A stretch of 64,000 nucleotides of DNA from contig NZ_BMZI01000004.1 of the NCBI RefSeq assembly GCF_014652715.1, positions 41,922-105,921 on the forward strand, read 5' to 3'. The notes beneath the pieces were generated by a model, which was not told the origin of the DNA, made no database searches, and worked only from the letters and a program-made list of their open reading frames with translations. Made by a program: the position numbers and the translations under genes. Shown piece by piece: positions 18,075 through 27,125 of the stretch. Source of the DNA: Salinicola rhizosphaerae (GTDB lineage: Bacteria > Pseudomonadota > Gammaproteobacteria > Pseudomonadales > Halomonadaceae). Position 1 is the stretch's first letter; every line of letters begins with the position of its first letter.

Positions 18075-19610
18075 ATGGCGAACCAGGACAATCCGCAATC
18101 CCCCTCCGAGGCACAAACCGACGCGCAGGAAGAGAATCGGCTGATCGCGGAGCGGCGTGCCAAGCTGGCGGCGCGACGCGAGCAGGCGGCGGAGCAGGGC
18201 GGTAGTGCCTTCCCCAACGATTTTCGTCGCGACAGCTTGGCAGCGGACCTGCAGGCCGAACTGGGTGACAAGGAGAAGCCGGAGCTGGAGGCGCTGGATC
18301 GCCGGGCTTCGGTGGCCGGGCGCGTCATGCGCAAGCGTGGACCGTTCGTGGTGATCCAGGACGCTTCCGGCCAGATTCAGTTCTACGTCGACAAGAAAGG
18401 ACTGCCGGCCGAGCTGCTCGAGGACATCCAGAGCTGGGATATCGGTGACATCGTCGCCGGCTCCGGCCCGGTGCATAAGTCCGGCAAGGGCGATCTCTAC
18501 GTGATGCTGGTCGAGGCGAAGCTCCTGACCAAAAGCCTGCGTCCGCTGCCGGACAAGTTCCACGGCCTGACCGACCTCGAGGCGCGCTATCGCCAGCGCT
18601 ACGTCGATCTGATCATGAATCCGCAGTCTCGGCGAGTGTTCGAGGTGCGCTCCGGCGTGATCGCGGCGATCCGCCGATTCATGGTCGAGCGCGGCTTCAT
18701 GGAAGTCGAAACGCCGATGCTGCAGCCGATCCCCGGAGGGGCCACGGCGCGGCCGTTCACCACGCATCACAATGCGCTGGATATCGACATGTATCTGCGC
18801 ATCGCGCCGGAGCTGTATCTCAAGCGCCTGGTCGTCGGCGGCTTCGAGCGCGTGTTCGAGATCAACCGCAACTTCCGCAACGAGGGGCTGTCGACGCGGC
18901 ACAACCCCGAGTTCACCATGCTCGAGTTCTACTGGGCCTACGCCGACTATCGCGATCTGCTCGACTTGACCGAGGCGATGATCCGTGAGGCCGCCGAGCA
19001 GGTGCTGGGCACGACGACCGTGCATTACCAGGGCACCGATTACGACCTGGGCCAGCCGTTCCGCCGTCTGACGATGCGCCAGTCGATCATCGAATACGGT
19101 GCCGACAGCGGCATCGGCGAAGGGGAGATCGATACGCTGGAGGGCGCCAAGGCCACCTGTGAGCGGCTCAAGATCGCGGTCAAGCCGAGCTGGGGCCTGG
19201 GCAAGCTGCAGACCGAGATATTCGAAGAAGTCGCCGAGCACCGCCTCGATCAGCCGACTTTCATCACCGAGTATCCGGCCGAGGTCAGCCCGCTGGCGCG
19301 GCGCAACGACACCAATCCCCATGTCACTGACCGCTTCGAGTTCTTCGTCGGCGGCCGCGAGATCGCCAATGGCTTCTCCGAGCTCAACGACGCCGAGGAT
19401 CAGGCCGAACGCTTTGCCGCCCAGGTGGCCGAGAAGGACGCCGGCGATCTCGAGGCGATGTACTATGACGCCGACTACGTGCGCGCGCTGGAGTACGGCA
19501 TGCCGCCGACCGCTGGCGAGGGCATCGGCATCGACCGCCTGGTGATGCTGTTGACGGACAGCCCGTCCATTCGCGATGTGTTGCTCTTTCCGGCCATGCG
19601 CCCTGAGTGA
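18075..19610 (+). CDS. lysS: Lysyl-tRNA synthetase, class II
   Basis: 511 residues from the ATG at 18075; the frame extends upstream through non-family sequence. An OB-fold anticodon-binding domain (about 70-165) precedes the class II core with RNFRNEG (motif 2) and [13 protein letters not shown] (motif 3). It charges tRNA-Lys in the cytosol. It follows prfB by 164 bases, the same pair as in E. coli, here separated by the heptamer repeat. The gene may share the prfB transcript; no strong separate promoter was seen. Confidence 0.96.
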   Translation: MANQDNPQSPSEAQTDAQEENRLIAERRAKLAARREQAAEQGGSAFPNDFRRDSLAADLQAELGDKEKPELEALDRRASVAGRVMRKRGPFVVIQDASGQIQFYVDKKGLPAELLEDIQSWDIGDIVAGSGPVHKSGKGDLYVMLVEAKLLTKSLRPLPDKFHGLTDLEARYRQRYVDLIMNPQSRRVFEVRSGVIAAIRRFMVERGFMEVETPMLQPIPGGATARPFTTHHNALDIDMYLRIAPELYLKRLVVGGFERVFEINRNFRNEGLSTRHNPEFTMLEFYWAYADYRDLLDLTEAMIREAAEQVLGTTTVHYQGTDYDLGQPFRRLTMRQSIIEYGADSGIGEGEIDTLEGAKATCERLKIAVKPSWGLGKLQTEIFEEVAEHRLDQPTFITEYPAEVSPLARRNDTNPHVTDRFEFFVGGREIANGFSELNDAEDQAERFAAQVAEKDAGDLEAMYYDADYVRALEYGMPPTAGEGIGIDRLVMLLTDSPSIRDVLLFPAMRPE

Positions 19611-20121
19611 TCGAAGGGGCTGCGCGTCGGCAGTGCTTCGTTGCGCGAAGGAACATCTTGCTCATGGACAACCACGTCCACTGCGCCGATGTGCCTTCGC
19701 GCGCCTTGCCCTACGCTAGCTCGCCGCCTTCCTTGATGTTGAAATACGTCAGGCTCGCAGACCGTCTTCGCGCTATTCGTCGCGGAAAGATAAGGGCATT
19801 GCTGCCCAAGCTCGCCGCCTTCCTGAGCGCTGGATTGAGGGTGCTCGGCGTGGCTCATCTATAACCCATAGGCTCTGGCGCCTGCGCTCCGTGCGCCTTG
19901 TATTTGAAGAGGCTCGCAGATCGTCTTCGCGCTATTCGTCGATGACGTTTGGGAGGGCGGGGCGCTGCGTCTGCCACGAGAAGAGGTAGTTGCGGCGCAC
20001 CGATAGCGCCGCACCCTTGCTTTCGCAGCTCGAAGATTGGTCAGAGGCGCGCCGAGCGCCCATAATGTCGGCGTTCTGCCATTTGCCGGGTCGTGCCGGT
20101 TCTCATCACAGGGGTGACACC
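19611..20121. repeat. Intergenic region with a 32-bp direct repeat
   Basis: About 510 bases between lysS and an acidic hypothetical gene. AGGCTCGCAGAYCGTCTTCG and the next 12 bases occur at 19751-19782 and 19910-19941 with one mismatch, 159 bases apart. Both copies are preceded by a GCGCCTTG-containing tract (from about 19698 and 19894). Short frames here are not protein-like. It looks like two partial copies of a dispersed intergenic element. Confidence 0.6.
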
Positions 20122-20508
20122 ATGAAGCTGCTCAACCGTTCCGCACTCAGCGTGAAGCCCACTCAGGCATTCGTCGATTGGGTCAATTCACTGGAGCCGA
20201 CCGTCGGCGAGGATGACCTGACGCTCGAGGACATCGCCGGCGAGAATACGGTCTACCTGATTCCGGAGATGGACACGCCAGAGGCACTCACGGCCTACGT
20301 CGAGGAGCGCTACGTCGATATTCTCGAAAACGAGCTGCGCGCCTGGGAAGAGGACGAGCGCCAGTGGCCGGAGACGCTGGGTCGGGCGCTCTTCGTTGAG
20401 TTTCTCGTCGTCGAGCACAGCTATCTGGCGATCGATCTCGATGACGAAGGTGAGCTGGAGACGTCAGAAATCGACGACGAACTGCTGATGGAGACCGACG
20501 AGGAGTGA
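20122..20508 (+). CDS. Conserved-looking acidic hypothetical protein
   Basis: 128 residues from the ATG at 20122, preceded by AGGGGTGAC; upstream in-frame codons are not needed. It is strongly acidic, especially the last 30 residues (ETSEIDDELLMETDEE), with no membrane segment or signal peptide. A WPETLGRALFVEF stretch looks like a folded core. I do not recognise a family with a known role. It is followed 64 bases later by an MFS gene on the same strand, with no clear functional tie. Confidence 0.75.
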   Translation: MKLLNRSALSVKPTQAFVDWVNSLEPTVGEDDLTLEDIAGENTVYLIPEMDTPEALTAYVEERYVDILENELRAWEEDERQWPETLGRALFVEFLVVEHSYLAIDLDDEGELETSEIDDELLMETDEE

Positions 20509-20572
20509 TGTCGCCGTCGAGCTACCCTGTCGTTGCCCGGCGTTCGCCCGCCAACGAGGGTGCCGTGCGTCC

Positions 20573-21961
20573 ATGCTGAGGCGGTTGTTCGAGGAGCGCG
20601 AAGGCGACGACGGTCTGCCGGGCAGGGCGCGTAAGCTGGCGCTGCTGGCGATGATTACCGGTACGCAGATGGCGGTGCTCGATAACGGCATCGTCAATAT
20701 CGCGCTGCCGACGCTGGCCGACGAGCTCTCGATCAGCGGCTCGCAATCGATCTGGATTGCCAACGTCTACCAACTGGTGACGGCGGCACTGCTTCTCACC
20801 TTCGCCGCGCTCAGTCGGCGGCTGGGCCGTCACCGGCTCTATATCGGCGGGCTGGCGATCTTTACCGTGGCTTCCCTGGGCTGTGCGCTGGCGCGCTCCT
20901 TCGAATTTCTCCTGGTGACCCGCGCCCTGCAGGCCGTTGGAGCGGCCGCGATGCTGAGCATCGGTCCGTCGCTCTATCGCATCATCTTCCCCACGCGGCT
21001 GCTCGGCTCGGCCATCGGTCTGAGCGCGTTGACGGTGGCGTTCGGTATCGCCGCCGGGCCGTCTCTCGGCGGGCTGATCCTGCATGTCGCAAGCTGGCCC
21101 TGGCTTTTCGCGATCAACGTGCCGATCGGCGTAATGGCGCTCGCGCTCGGGATTCGCTCGCTGCCACGGGAGGCGCCGCAGCGAGGCAGGATCGATATCT
21201 GGGGCGCGCTGTTCTCGATCGTGATGCTGGCCGGGAGCGTTTTTGCGCTGGACCAGTTCGGTCATGGTGAGGGCGGGGCGATGGCGCTGGTCACGCTGAG
21301 TATCGCGTTGGCGAGTCTGGGCGGCTTCATCTATCGCCAGCGCCACGTCCAGCGCCCGCTGGTACCATTGGCGCTGTTCGCGGAGCCGCGTTTCTCGTTC
21401 GCGGCAGCCACGTCTACCTTTGCCTTTCTCGCTCAGGGCGTCGCCTTCGTCGGTCTGCCGTTTCTCTACCAGACGGTGATGGGTGTCTCGCCGATCATGT
21501 CGGCGGTGCTCTTCACGCCCTGGCCGCTGGTGATCATGATCATCGGACCGCTGGCCGGTCGGCTGGCGGACAAGCGCAATCCGGCGCTGATCAGCTCGGT
21601 CGGGCTAGGGCTCTTTCTGCTTGGCATGCTGGCGTTGACCGGGCTGGGGGCCGACTCGAGCCATTTCGACGTCATCTGGCGAACCGCACTCTGCGGTATC
21701 GGCTACGGCCTCTTCCAGGCCCCCAACAATCGCGAGATGATCGGCAGCGTCTCGGTCGAGCTGAGTGCCAATGCTTCCGGCGTGCTGGCCTCGGTTCGCA
21801 CCTTCGGCCAGTCGCTCGGCACGGCGTCGGTCGGCCTGATCCTCGGACTTTCCTTCGGTTCTCTGACGCTCTCGCTGTGGCTTGGCTGTGTTTCGGTCAT
21901 GGTGGCGCTGGCGCTGAGTCTCTACCGGGTGCCGTTGGCGGCGCGGGCACGGCATCGCTGA
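20573..21961 (+). CDS. MFS transporter, drug:H+ antiporter-2 (EmrB/QacA) type
   Basis: 462 residues, hydrophobic throughout, with about 14 membrane helices predicted by eye. The DHA2 motif is present in helix 1 (MAVLDNGIVNIALPTLADEL) along with the GRHRLYIGG loop after helix 2 and an RALQAVGAAA segment in helix 4. The helix 5 region has AGPSLGGLI, the antiporter motif C form. It likely exports drugs or toxic organics using protons; the substrate is unknown. No regulator or EmrA-like adaptor is adjacent. The start at 20573 keeps a charged cytoplasmic N terminus. Confidence 0.88.
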   Translation: MLRRLFEEREGDDGLPGRARKLALLAMITGTQMAVLDNGIVNIALPTLADELSISGSQSIWIANVYQLVTAALLLTFAALSRRLGRHRLYIGGLAIFTVASLGCALARSFEFLLVTRALQAVGAAAMLSIGPSLYRIIFPTRLLGSAIGLSALTVAFGIAAGPSLGGLILHVASWPWLFAINVPIGVMALALGIRSLPREAPQRGRIDIWGALFSIVMLAGSVFALDQFGHGEGGAMALVTLSIALASLGGFIYRQRHVQRPLVPLALFAEPRFSFAAATSTFAFLAQGVAFVGLPFLYQTVMGVSPIMSAVLFTPWPLVIMIIGPLAGRLADKRNPALISSVGLGLFLLGMLALTGLGADSSHFDVIWRTALCGIGYGLFQAPNNREMIGSVSVELSANASGVLASVRTFGQSLGTASVGLILGLSFGSLTLSLWLGCVSVMVALALSLYRVPLAARARHR

Positions 21962-22046
21962 AACGCCAGCGAGCCGAAAGGTCTTCGTGCACGGCTGCGT
22001 TCGCGACGTGCGAGACGTACAATGGCCACAGGTACAGGAGGTCGTC

Positions 22047-22358
22047 ATGAGTGTTCAGACACGAATCGAAGAGAAGCTGGCCTCGCTCGAGCCCGTCTAT
22101 CTGGCGGTCGAGAACGAGAGCCACATGCATCATGTGCCGCCCGATTCCGAGACGCACTTCAAGGTCACGCTGGTCTCTGCTCGGTTCGAGGGGCTAATGC
22201 CGGTCAAGCGTCATCAGACCATCTACGCCACGCTGGCCGATGAGCTGGCAGGCCCGGTGCATGCGCTGGCGCTGCATCTCTACACGCCGCAACAGTGGCA
22301 GACGCGCGGTGAGTCGCGTCCGGACTCACCCAACTGTCGCGGTGGTGGCGGACGGTGA
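22047..22358 (+). CDS. bolA: BolA family protein
   Basis: 103 residues from the ATG at 22047 with a strong AGGAGGT site seven bases upstream. The BolA fold is recognisable from ESHMHHVPPDSETHFKVTLV and the helix-turn VKRHQTIYATLADE, ending in LALHLYTPQQW. BolA proteins work with monothiol glutaredoxins in iron-sulfur cluster handling and affect cell shape. The stop overlaps the next gene by four bases (GTGA), so the two are translationally coupled. Confidence 0.92.
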   Translation: MSVQTRIEEKLASLEPVYLAVENESHMHHVPPDSETHFKVTLVSARFEGLMPVKRHQTIYATLADELAGPVHALALHLYTPQQWQTRGESRPDSPNCRGGGGR

Positions 22359-23212
22359 CGCCCGATCCGCAGCGCCTGCAGTACCTGGAGGCGATGGGCA
22401 TCACGGCCTGGACGTCGCGTTACCGCTTCGTCAACGCCAGGGAGAGCGAGCGTAGCGAGTGGCAGCTGCCCGAAGCCCCGAAGAAGGCGGCGCCCGGCGA
22501 GCGGCTGCATGCGCTGCTGGAGACGCCCGCCGATGCCGCCGGCCGATCCGCCGGCCATGCCGCTGGCGAGGCGCCGACGCCGGATGCTTCGCCCAGTGAG
22601 GCGCCGGCTTCCTCCCGCGCCAGAGCGCTGCTGGGTGAGCCTCCGGCCACGGCGAAAGCCCCGCCGTCGGCGCTAGAGAACGCCGAGGCCGAAACCGGGG
22701 AGAACGATGTTTTCGCGCCTGCACTCGAGCGCCGTGACCCGCTACGTTTTCGCCTGAGCTTAGCCATTCTCGCCGAGCGGTGGTGGCTGATCCTGCCGGG
22801 AGAGCGGCCGCTCTCGTCGGCCGGTGAAGCGTTGCTGAATCAGCAGCTGGCGGCAGCGGGGCTGCCGGTCGAGTGGCGTATCCTGAGCACCTTTTCCTGG
22901 CCCTTGATGGATGTGCCGACAACGGACCCCGAAGCGGAGGCGCGCGAGGGTATCGAGGTCTTCTGCGCGGGACAGGCTCAGCGCAACGCGTTGCAGGTCG
23001 ATGGCGCGATCGTCGTGGGCGCCGATGGTGCGTGGGCAGGCCTGCTTCCCGAGGCGCCGGCCGACGGCGAGTCGATGAGTTGGCAGCACTGGCCGCATCC
23101 GGACGATCTGCTTGGTTCGGCCGACGCCAAGCGCGACTGCTGGCCGCTGCTGCGCCGGGCGGGCGATCACTGGCGGCTGGCTGGCGATGGTGCGGAAACC
23201 GCCCCTCGCTGA
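22355..23212 (+). CDS. HolD-like protein (putative DNA polymerase III psi subunit) with long linker
   Basis: 285 residues from a GTG at 22355 overlapping bolA by four bases. The start RLQYLEAMGITAWTSRYRF resembles the chi-binding peptide of HolD (LQQLGITQWSLRRP in E. coli). The C-terminal half contains FSWPLM and, near the end, SADAKRDCWPLLRR, similar to the psi helix NPTARAALWQQI. The gene is followed 12 bases later by rimI, as holD is in E. coli. Residues about 45-125 are a low-complexity Ala/Pro/Ser/Glu linker, making the protein about twice the E. coli length. The role is inferred from short motifs and gene order. Confidence 0.6.
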   Translation: MTPDPQRLQYLEAMGITAWTSRYRFVNARESERSEWQLPEAPKKAAPGERLHALLETPADAAGRSAGHAAGEAPTPDASPSEAPASSRARALLGEPPATAKAPPSALENAEAETGENDVFAPALERRDPLRFRLSLAILAERWWLILPGERPLSSAGEALLNQQLAAAGLPVEWRILSTFSWPLMDVPTTDPEAEAREGIEVFCAGQAQRNALQVDGAIVVGADGAWAGLLPEAPADGESMSWQHWPHPDDLLGSADAKRDCWPLLRRAGDHWRLAGDGAETAPR

Positions 23213-23224
23213 TGGCCGAATCTC

Positions 23225-23725
23225 ATGTCGACGCGTGAACTCGCCGTGGCTGTTCTTCCCGCGCTTTTGCAGGGCCGTCATCTCGATTCGCTCATGGCGC
23301 TCGAGCGACTGGCCAACGACGATGCCTGGTCGGCAGCCCTGCTCGATGCGGCGCTCGCGGATCGCGACGTGGAGGTCTGGGGTGTATGGGATGCGTCGCG
23401 GTCGAACTTGATGGCGGCGGCAGTCGTGGCCTATCTACCGTTCGACGCTGAGCTGCAGTCGATCTGCGTGGCGCCGGATGCGCGACGCCGGGGAGTCGCC
23501 AGGTCTCTGCTCGAATGGGTGATCGATAGCGCGCGGGCTCGGAATGCGGAGCGAATGCTGCTGGAGCTTAGAGCTTCGAATGTTGCCGCCAGGGCGCTCT
23601 ACGAGCGGATGGGGTTTGGCGTCGACGGGCAGCGTCGGGGCTACTATCGGCGGGAGGACGGAAGCAGCGAAGACGCGGTATTGATGTCGCGGCCGCTGGA
23701 CTCTCGCGAGACGGGTACCGACTAG
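23225..23725 (+). CDS. rimI: Ribosomal protein S18 alanine N-acetyltransferase
   Basis: 166 residues of the GNAT fold. The acetyl-CoA loop is VAPDARRRGVARSLLEW, followed by the ELRASNVAARALYERMGF block typical of RimI. It acetylates the N terminus of S18. The ATG at 23225 lies 12 bases after the HolD-like gene, and bolA, holD-like and rimI appear to be one transcript. Residues 1-60 are less conserved-looking but carry the RimI-type DDAWSAALLDAAL segment. Confidence 0.9.
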   Translation: MSTRELAVAVLPALLQGRHLDSLMALERLANDDAWSAALLDAALADRDVEVWGVWDASRSNLMAAAVVAYLPFDAELQSICVAPDARRRGVARSLLEWVIDSARARNAERMLLELRASNVAARALYERMGFGVDGQRRGYYRREDGSSEDAVLMSRPLDSRETGTD

Positions 23726-23766
23726 ATGTGTCAATTCACCCAGCGTTGCCCGTCCCGCCGTACGGC

Positions 23767-23985
23767 TCAGCTATGGCTTTCGCCGGCTGCCGCGTTCTCT
23801 GTCTCCTCGTCGAGCGACTGCAGCTTGTCGAGGAGGCCGCCAAGGCGTCGTTCCCACTCATCGCGCTCTTGCTGGAAACGCGCGTTTTCTGCCTTGAGCT
23901 CTTCATTTTCCATCTTCAGCATCTCGATGCTGTCGACCGCGCTCTGAATCTTGCGCTCGAGCTGGGCGAAGATTTCACCATTCAT
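23767..23985 (-). CDS. ZapB-like coiled-coil cell-division protein
   Basis: 72 residues, nearly all one coiled coil: IFAQLERKIQSAVDSIEMLK and then heptads rich in E, L, Q and R up to about residue 58, with an acidic tail. Length, heptads and the start resemble ZapB, which links FtsZ rings through ZapA. It may equally be the short TIGR02449-type relative whose role is unproved. It lies 101 bases after rsmD on the same strand and converges with rimI. Confidence 0.75.
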   Translation of the reverse strand: MNGEIFAQLERKIQSAVDSIEMLKMENEELKAENARFQQERDEWERRLGGLLDKLQSLDEETENAAAGESHS

Positions 23986-24086
23986 CTGCTTTCTCCGATA
24001 GGGTCCAAACGTATTCGTCCGATGCTCCGGCTGGCGCCAGCGTACGTGCCGCCAGCAGCCTCGGCAAGCGTCTCGAATCAGCGACG

Positions 24087-24740
24087 TCAGCCATCATGGC
24101 CTGCTCCCGGCGAGGCCTCGGCGGGCTGGCGCATGAACAGCACTCCCTGGCTGTCACCGGCCCGAATCTCGCGATGTCTGTGCCAGCGGGCCGGCGGTGT
24201 CCATGTCAGCTCGTGTTCGTGTTCCACGTAGATCCACGCATCCGACGCCAGCCATCCGCGACGTTCGAGCGCGTCGCAGGTCGGCGCTACCAGGCCCTGC
24301 CGAAAGGGCGGGTCAAGAAACACCAGGTCGAACGGCGATGCCGGCCCCTGCAGATAATCGAGCGCCGCAAGCGTGCTGACACGCCCGTTGGCGCCAAGCG
24401 TCGAGACGTTGTTCTCGATGGCGCGGGCGACCGGCGGCGTGGATTCGACGAAGACCGCTTCCGCCGCGCCGCGCGACAGCGCTTCCAGCCCCAGGGCGCC
24501 GGTGCCGGCGTAGAGATCCAGCACTCGACGCCCGGCCACCTCGAAGGCGAGCCAGTTGAACAGCGTCTCGCGGACGCGATCGGGCGTTGGCCTGAGCCCA
24601 GGGCTGGCCGCGACCGGCAACTTGCGTCGCCGGTACTGCCCGCCGATCAGGCGCAGCTGGCCGCTACCGGTATGCCCGCTGGAGGTGCCGGAACCCTTGT
24701 CTGCGCCGCGGGGGCGGGCGGATGCACGTCGTCGATTCAT
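24087..24740 (-). CDS. rsmD: 16S rRNA (guanine-966-N2)-methyltransferase
   Basis: 217 residues from the ATG at 24740. A basic N terminus leads to GGQYRRRKLP and RPTPDRVRETLFNWL, the RsmD signature, then the SAM-binding LDLYAGTGALGLEALSRGA and the catalytic DPPF (in FDLVFLDPPFRQG). It methylates G966 of 16S rRNA. It is divergent from ftsY, the usual arrangement in gammaproteobacteria, with 127 bases between the starts. The much longer upstream reading frame lies opposite ftsY and is not real. Confidence 0.95.
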   Translation of the reverse strand: MNRRRASARPRGADKGSGTSSGHTGSGQLRLIGGQYRRRKLPVAASPGLRPTPDRVRETLFNWLAFEVAGRRVLDLYAGTGALGLEALSRGAAEAVFVESTPPVARAIENNVSTLGANGRVSTLAALDYLQGPASPFDLVFLDPPFRQGLVAPTCDALERRGWLASDAWIYVEHEHELTWTPPARWHRHREIRAGDSQGVLFMRQPAEASPGAGHDG

Positions 24741-24867
24741 GGCGCCGGATTGTACCCCCGCCACTGTCGCGGTGATAGGATGTGGGCCCGATATCGATTC
24801 TTTTTTCGAGCCGCTGCGGCGGGCATCCGAGGGTGCTGCCGGGCGGCTATCAGCAGTGAAGCCACCC

Positions 24868-26460
24868 ATGTTCGGACTATTCAAGAGTCGCAAGAAACAG
24901 CAGCAGGAACGAGCCGACGAGGAACAGGCGCGCCGCGAGGAGGCCGAGGCAGCGGCTGACGCATCAGTCGAGAACGGCGCTGACGCCGGCGACGCCGCGG
25001 TCGAACACCCGCCCGGCGCGCCCGAGCAGGCCGCGGATGAGCAGGCCGCGGATGAGCAGGCCGAGAATGAGCGCGTTGATACGGCCGACGGTTCGCCAAC
25101 CCCCGAGGCTGACAAGCAGGCCGACAGGAGCGCCGAGCCTTCGGAAGATGTTGCCGAGGTCGGCGACGTCGCGCGCGTGGACGTGGAAGAGAAGCCCGCC
25201 GACGAGGCGGCGGCTGGTGTCGACGAAGGGTCGACTGCCCAGAACCGCCCTGACGACGCCGTCAAGGCGCCAGCTCACGAGGAGCCGGCTCCGGTCGAAT
25301 GGACCGAGCCGCAGCCGCCTGCCGCCACGCCCTATGATCCGGCGCCCCGCGAGGAGGCCGCGGCGCAAGCCGCGTTGAGCGAGTCGCTGCCGGCAGAGTC
25401 GGCGCAATCGGCAGTGGAGGAAGTCCCGGCGGCGCAGACGCGTGAAGCCGAGCTTGCCACTGACGTCACACCCGAACCCGCGTCGCAGGCGCCGCAGGAA
25501 AAGCCCAAGCGCGGCTGGCTGGCCCGCGTTCGCGCCGGTCTCGGGCGAACCCGCGCCAATCTGACAGACGGTATTGCGGATCTGCTCGTCGGCAAGAAGC
25601 AGATCGACGAGGATCTGCTCGAGGATCTCGAGACCCAGCTTCTGATGGCGGACGTCGGCATCGACGCGACGAGCGAGATCATCGAGCGCCTCACGGCCCG
25701 AGTCCGTCGCAAGGAGCTCTCCGATGCCGACGCTCTCTATCGGGCGCTCCAGGACGAACTTTCGGGACTACTCGAGTCGGTGAGCCAGCCTTTGAGCCTG
25801 CCGCCAAAAGGCCAGGGACCGTTCGTCATCCTGATGGTCGGCGTCAACGGCGTGGGCAAGACGACCACCATCGGTAAGCTGACACAGCGCTTCCAGAACG
25901 AAGGGCGCAGCGTGATGCTGGCGGCTGGCGACACCTTTCGCGCCGCGGCCGTCGAGCAGCTCAAGGTCTGGGGGGAGCGTAATCGCGTGCCGGTGATCGC
26001 CCAGCACACCGGCGCCGATAGCGCTTCGGTTATCTACGATGCGCTTGCTGCAGCCAGGGCGCGCAAGGTCGACGTGCTGATCGCCGACACGGCCGGGCGC
26101 CTGCACAACAAGAGCCACCTGATGGAAGAGCTCAAGAAGGTGCAGCGGGTCATGGCCAAGCTCGATGCCGAGGCTCCGCATGAGGTGATGCTGGTACTCG
26201 ATGCCGGTACCGGGCAGAACGCGATCTCCCAGGCGACGACGTTCGACGAGGCGATTCCGGTAACCGGTATCACGCTGACCAAGCTCGATGGCACCGCGAA
26301 AGGCGGCATCATCTTTGCGCTGGCGAAGAAGACGGGGACGCCGATTCGTTTCATCGGCGTGGGGGAAACCCTCGATGACCTGCGGCCGTTCGATGCGGAT
26401 ACTTTCGTCAAGGCGCTGTTCGGTCGTGACGCCGAGCAGGAGGACGATTCCGCTTCATGA
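24868..26460 (+). CDS. ftsY: Signal recognition particle receptor
   Basis: 530 residues from the ATG at 24868 (MFGLFKSRKKQQQ, a basic membrane-targeting start). Residues about 15-215 are a long acidic domain with repeats such as AADEQ-AADEQ. The NG GTPase domain follows: P-loop GVNGVGKTTT from residue 325, DTAGRLHNKSHL, and TKLDGTAKGG. FtsY docks ribosome-SRP complexes at the inner membrane. The stop overlaps the ftsE start in ATGA, and ftsY-ftsE-ftsX form one operon. The ribosome site is weak (GTGAAG). Confidence 0.96.
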   Translation: MFGLFKSRKKQQQERADEEQARREEAEAAADASVENGADAGDAAVEHPPGAPEQAADEQAADEQAENERVDTADGSPTPEADKQADRSAEPSEDVAEVGDVARVDVEEKPADEAAAGVDEGSTAQNRPDDAVKAPAHEEPAPVEWTEPQPPAATPYDPAPREEAAAQAALSESLPAESAQSAVEEVPAAQTREAELATDVTPEPASQAPQEKPKRGWLARVRAGLGRTRANLTDGIADLLVGKKQIDEDLLEDLETQLLMADVGIDATSEIIERLTARVRRKELSDADALYRALQDELSGLLESVSQPLSLPPKGQGPFVILMVGVNGVGKTTTIGKLTQRFQNEGRSVMLAAGDTFRAAAVEQLKVWGERNRVPVIAQHTGADSASVIYDALAAARARKVDVLIADTAGRLHNKSHLMEELKKVQRVMAKLDAEAPHEVMLVLDAGTGQNAISQATTFDEAIPVTGITLTKLDGTAKGGIIFALAKKTGTPIRFIGVGETLDDLRPFDADTFVKALFGRDAEQEDDSAS

Positions 26461-27125
26461 TCGCCTTCGAGCATGTCGGCAAGCGCTACGGCGGGCGTTT
26501 CGAAGCGCTCGCCGATATCAACTTCCGCATCGAGCGCGGTGAGATGGTGTTCCTGACCGGCCACTCCGGCGCGGGCAAGAGTTCGCTGCTGCGCCTTATC
26601 ATGCGACTAGAACGCCCATCGCGCGGTCGGGTGATGGTCGCCGGTCACGATCTCGACGGGCTGCACATCAGTCAGGTGCCTTATTACCGTCGCCAGATCG
26701 GGGTCGTGTTTCAAGATCATCAACTGCTGTTCGATCGCGATATCTTCGCCAACGTGGCGCTGCCGCTGACGATTCAGGGCGTGGAACCTGCCGATGCAGC
26801 GCGGCGCGTGCGTGCCGCGCTGGACAAGGTCGGGTTGCTGCACCGCGAGCGGGCGCTGCCGATCGAGCTCTCCACGGGTGAGCAGCAGCGGGTCGGTATC
26901 GCCCGCGCCGTGGTCAACAAGCCGGCGCTGCTGCTGGCGGACGAGCCGACGGGGAACCTCGACCCTCAACTCTCGACCGACATCATGCGCCTGCTCGAGG
27001 ACTTCAACAGCATCGGCACGACCGTCATGGTGGCGAGTCACGACCTGGCCTTGATCGCGCGTCTGCGCCACCGCGTGCTGAAGCTGGGCCAAGGACGTCT
27101 GATCAGCGACGAGGAGGCGGCATGA
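26457..27125 (+). CDS. ftsE: Cell division ATP-binding protein
   Basis: 222 residues with GHSGAGKSS (Walker A), STGEQQRVGIARAV (signature, with the FtsE-type STGEQQ in place of LSGGQ) and LLADEPTGNLD (Walker B). With FtsX it activates periplasmic wall amidases during septation. It overlaps ftsY and ftsX by four bases (ATGA) on each side. Confidence 0.96.
   Translation: MIAFEHVGKRYGGRFEALADINFRIERGEMVFLTGHSGAGKSSLLRLIMRLERPSRGRVMVAGHDLDGLHISQVPYYRRQIGVVFQDHQLLFDRDIFANVALPLTIQGVEPADAARRVRAALDKVGLLHRERALPIELSTGEQQRVGIARAVVNKPALLLADEPTGNLDPQLSTDIMRLLEDFNSIGTTVMVASHDLALIARLRHRVLKLGQGRLISDEEAA

Noticed and set aside
24741-25265. N-terminal extension of rsmD
   Set aside because: The extension is Ser/Ala-rich antisense to the acidic ftsY domain and would be absent from the family.
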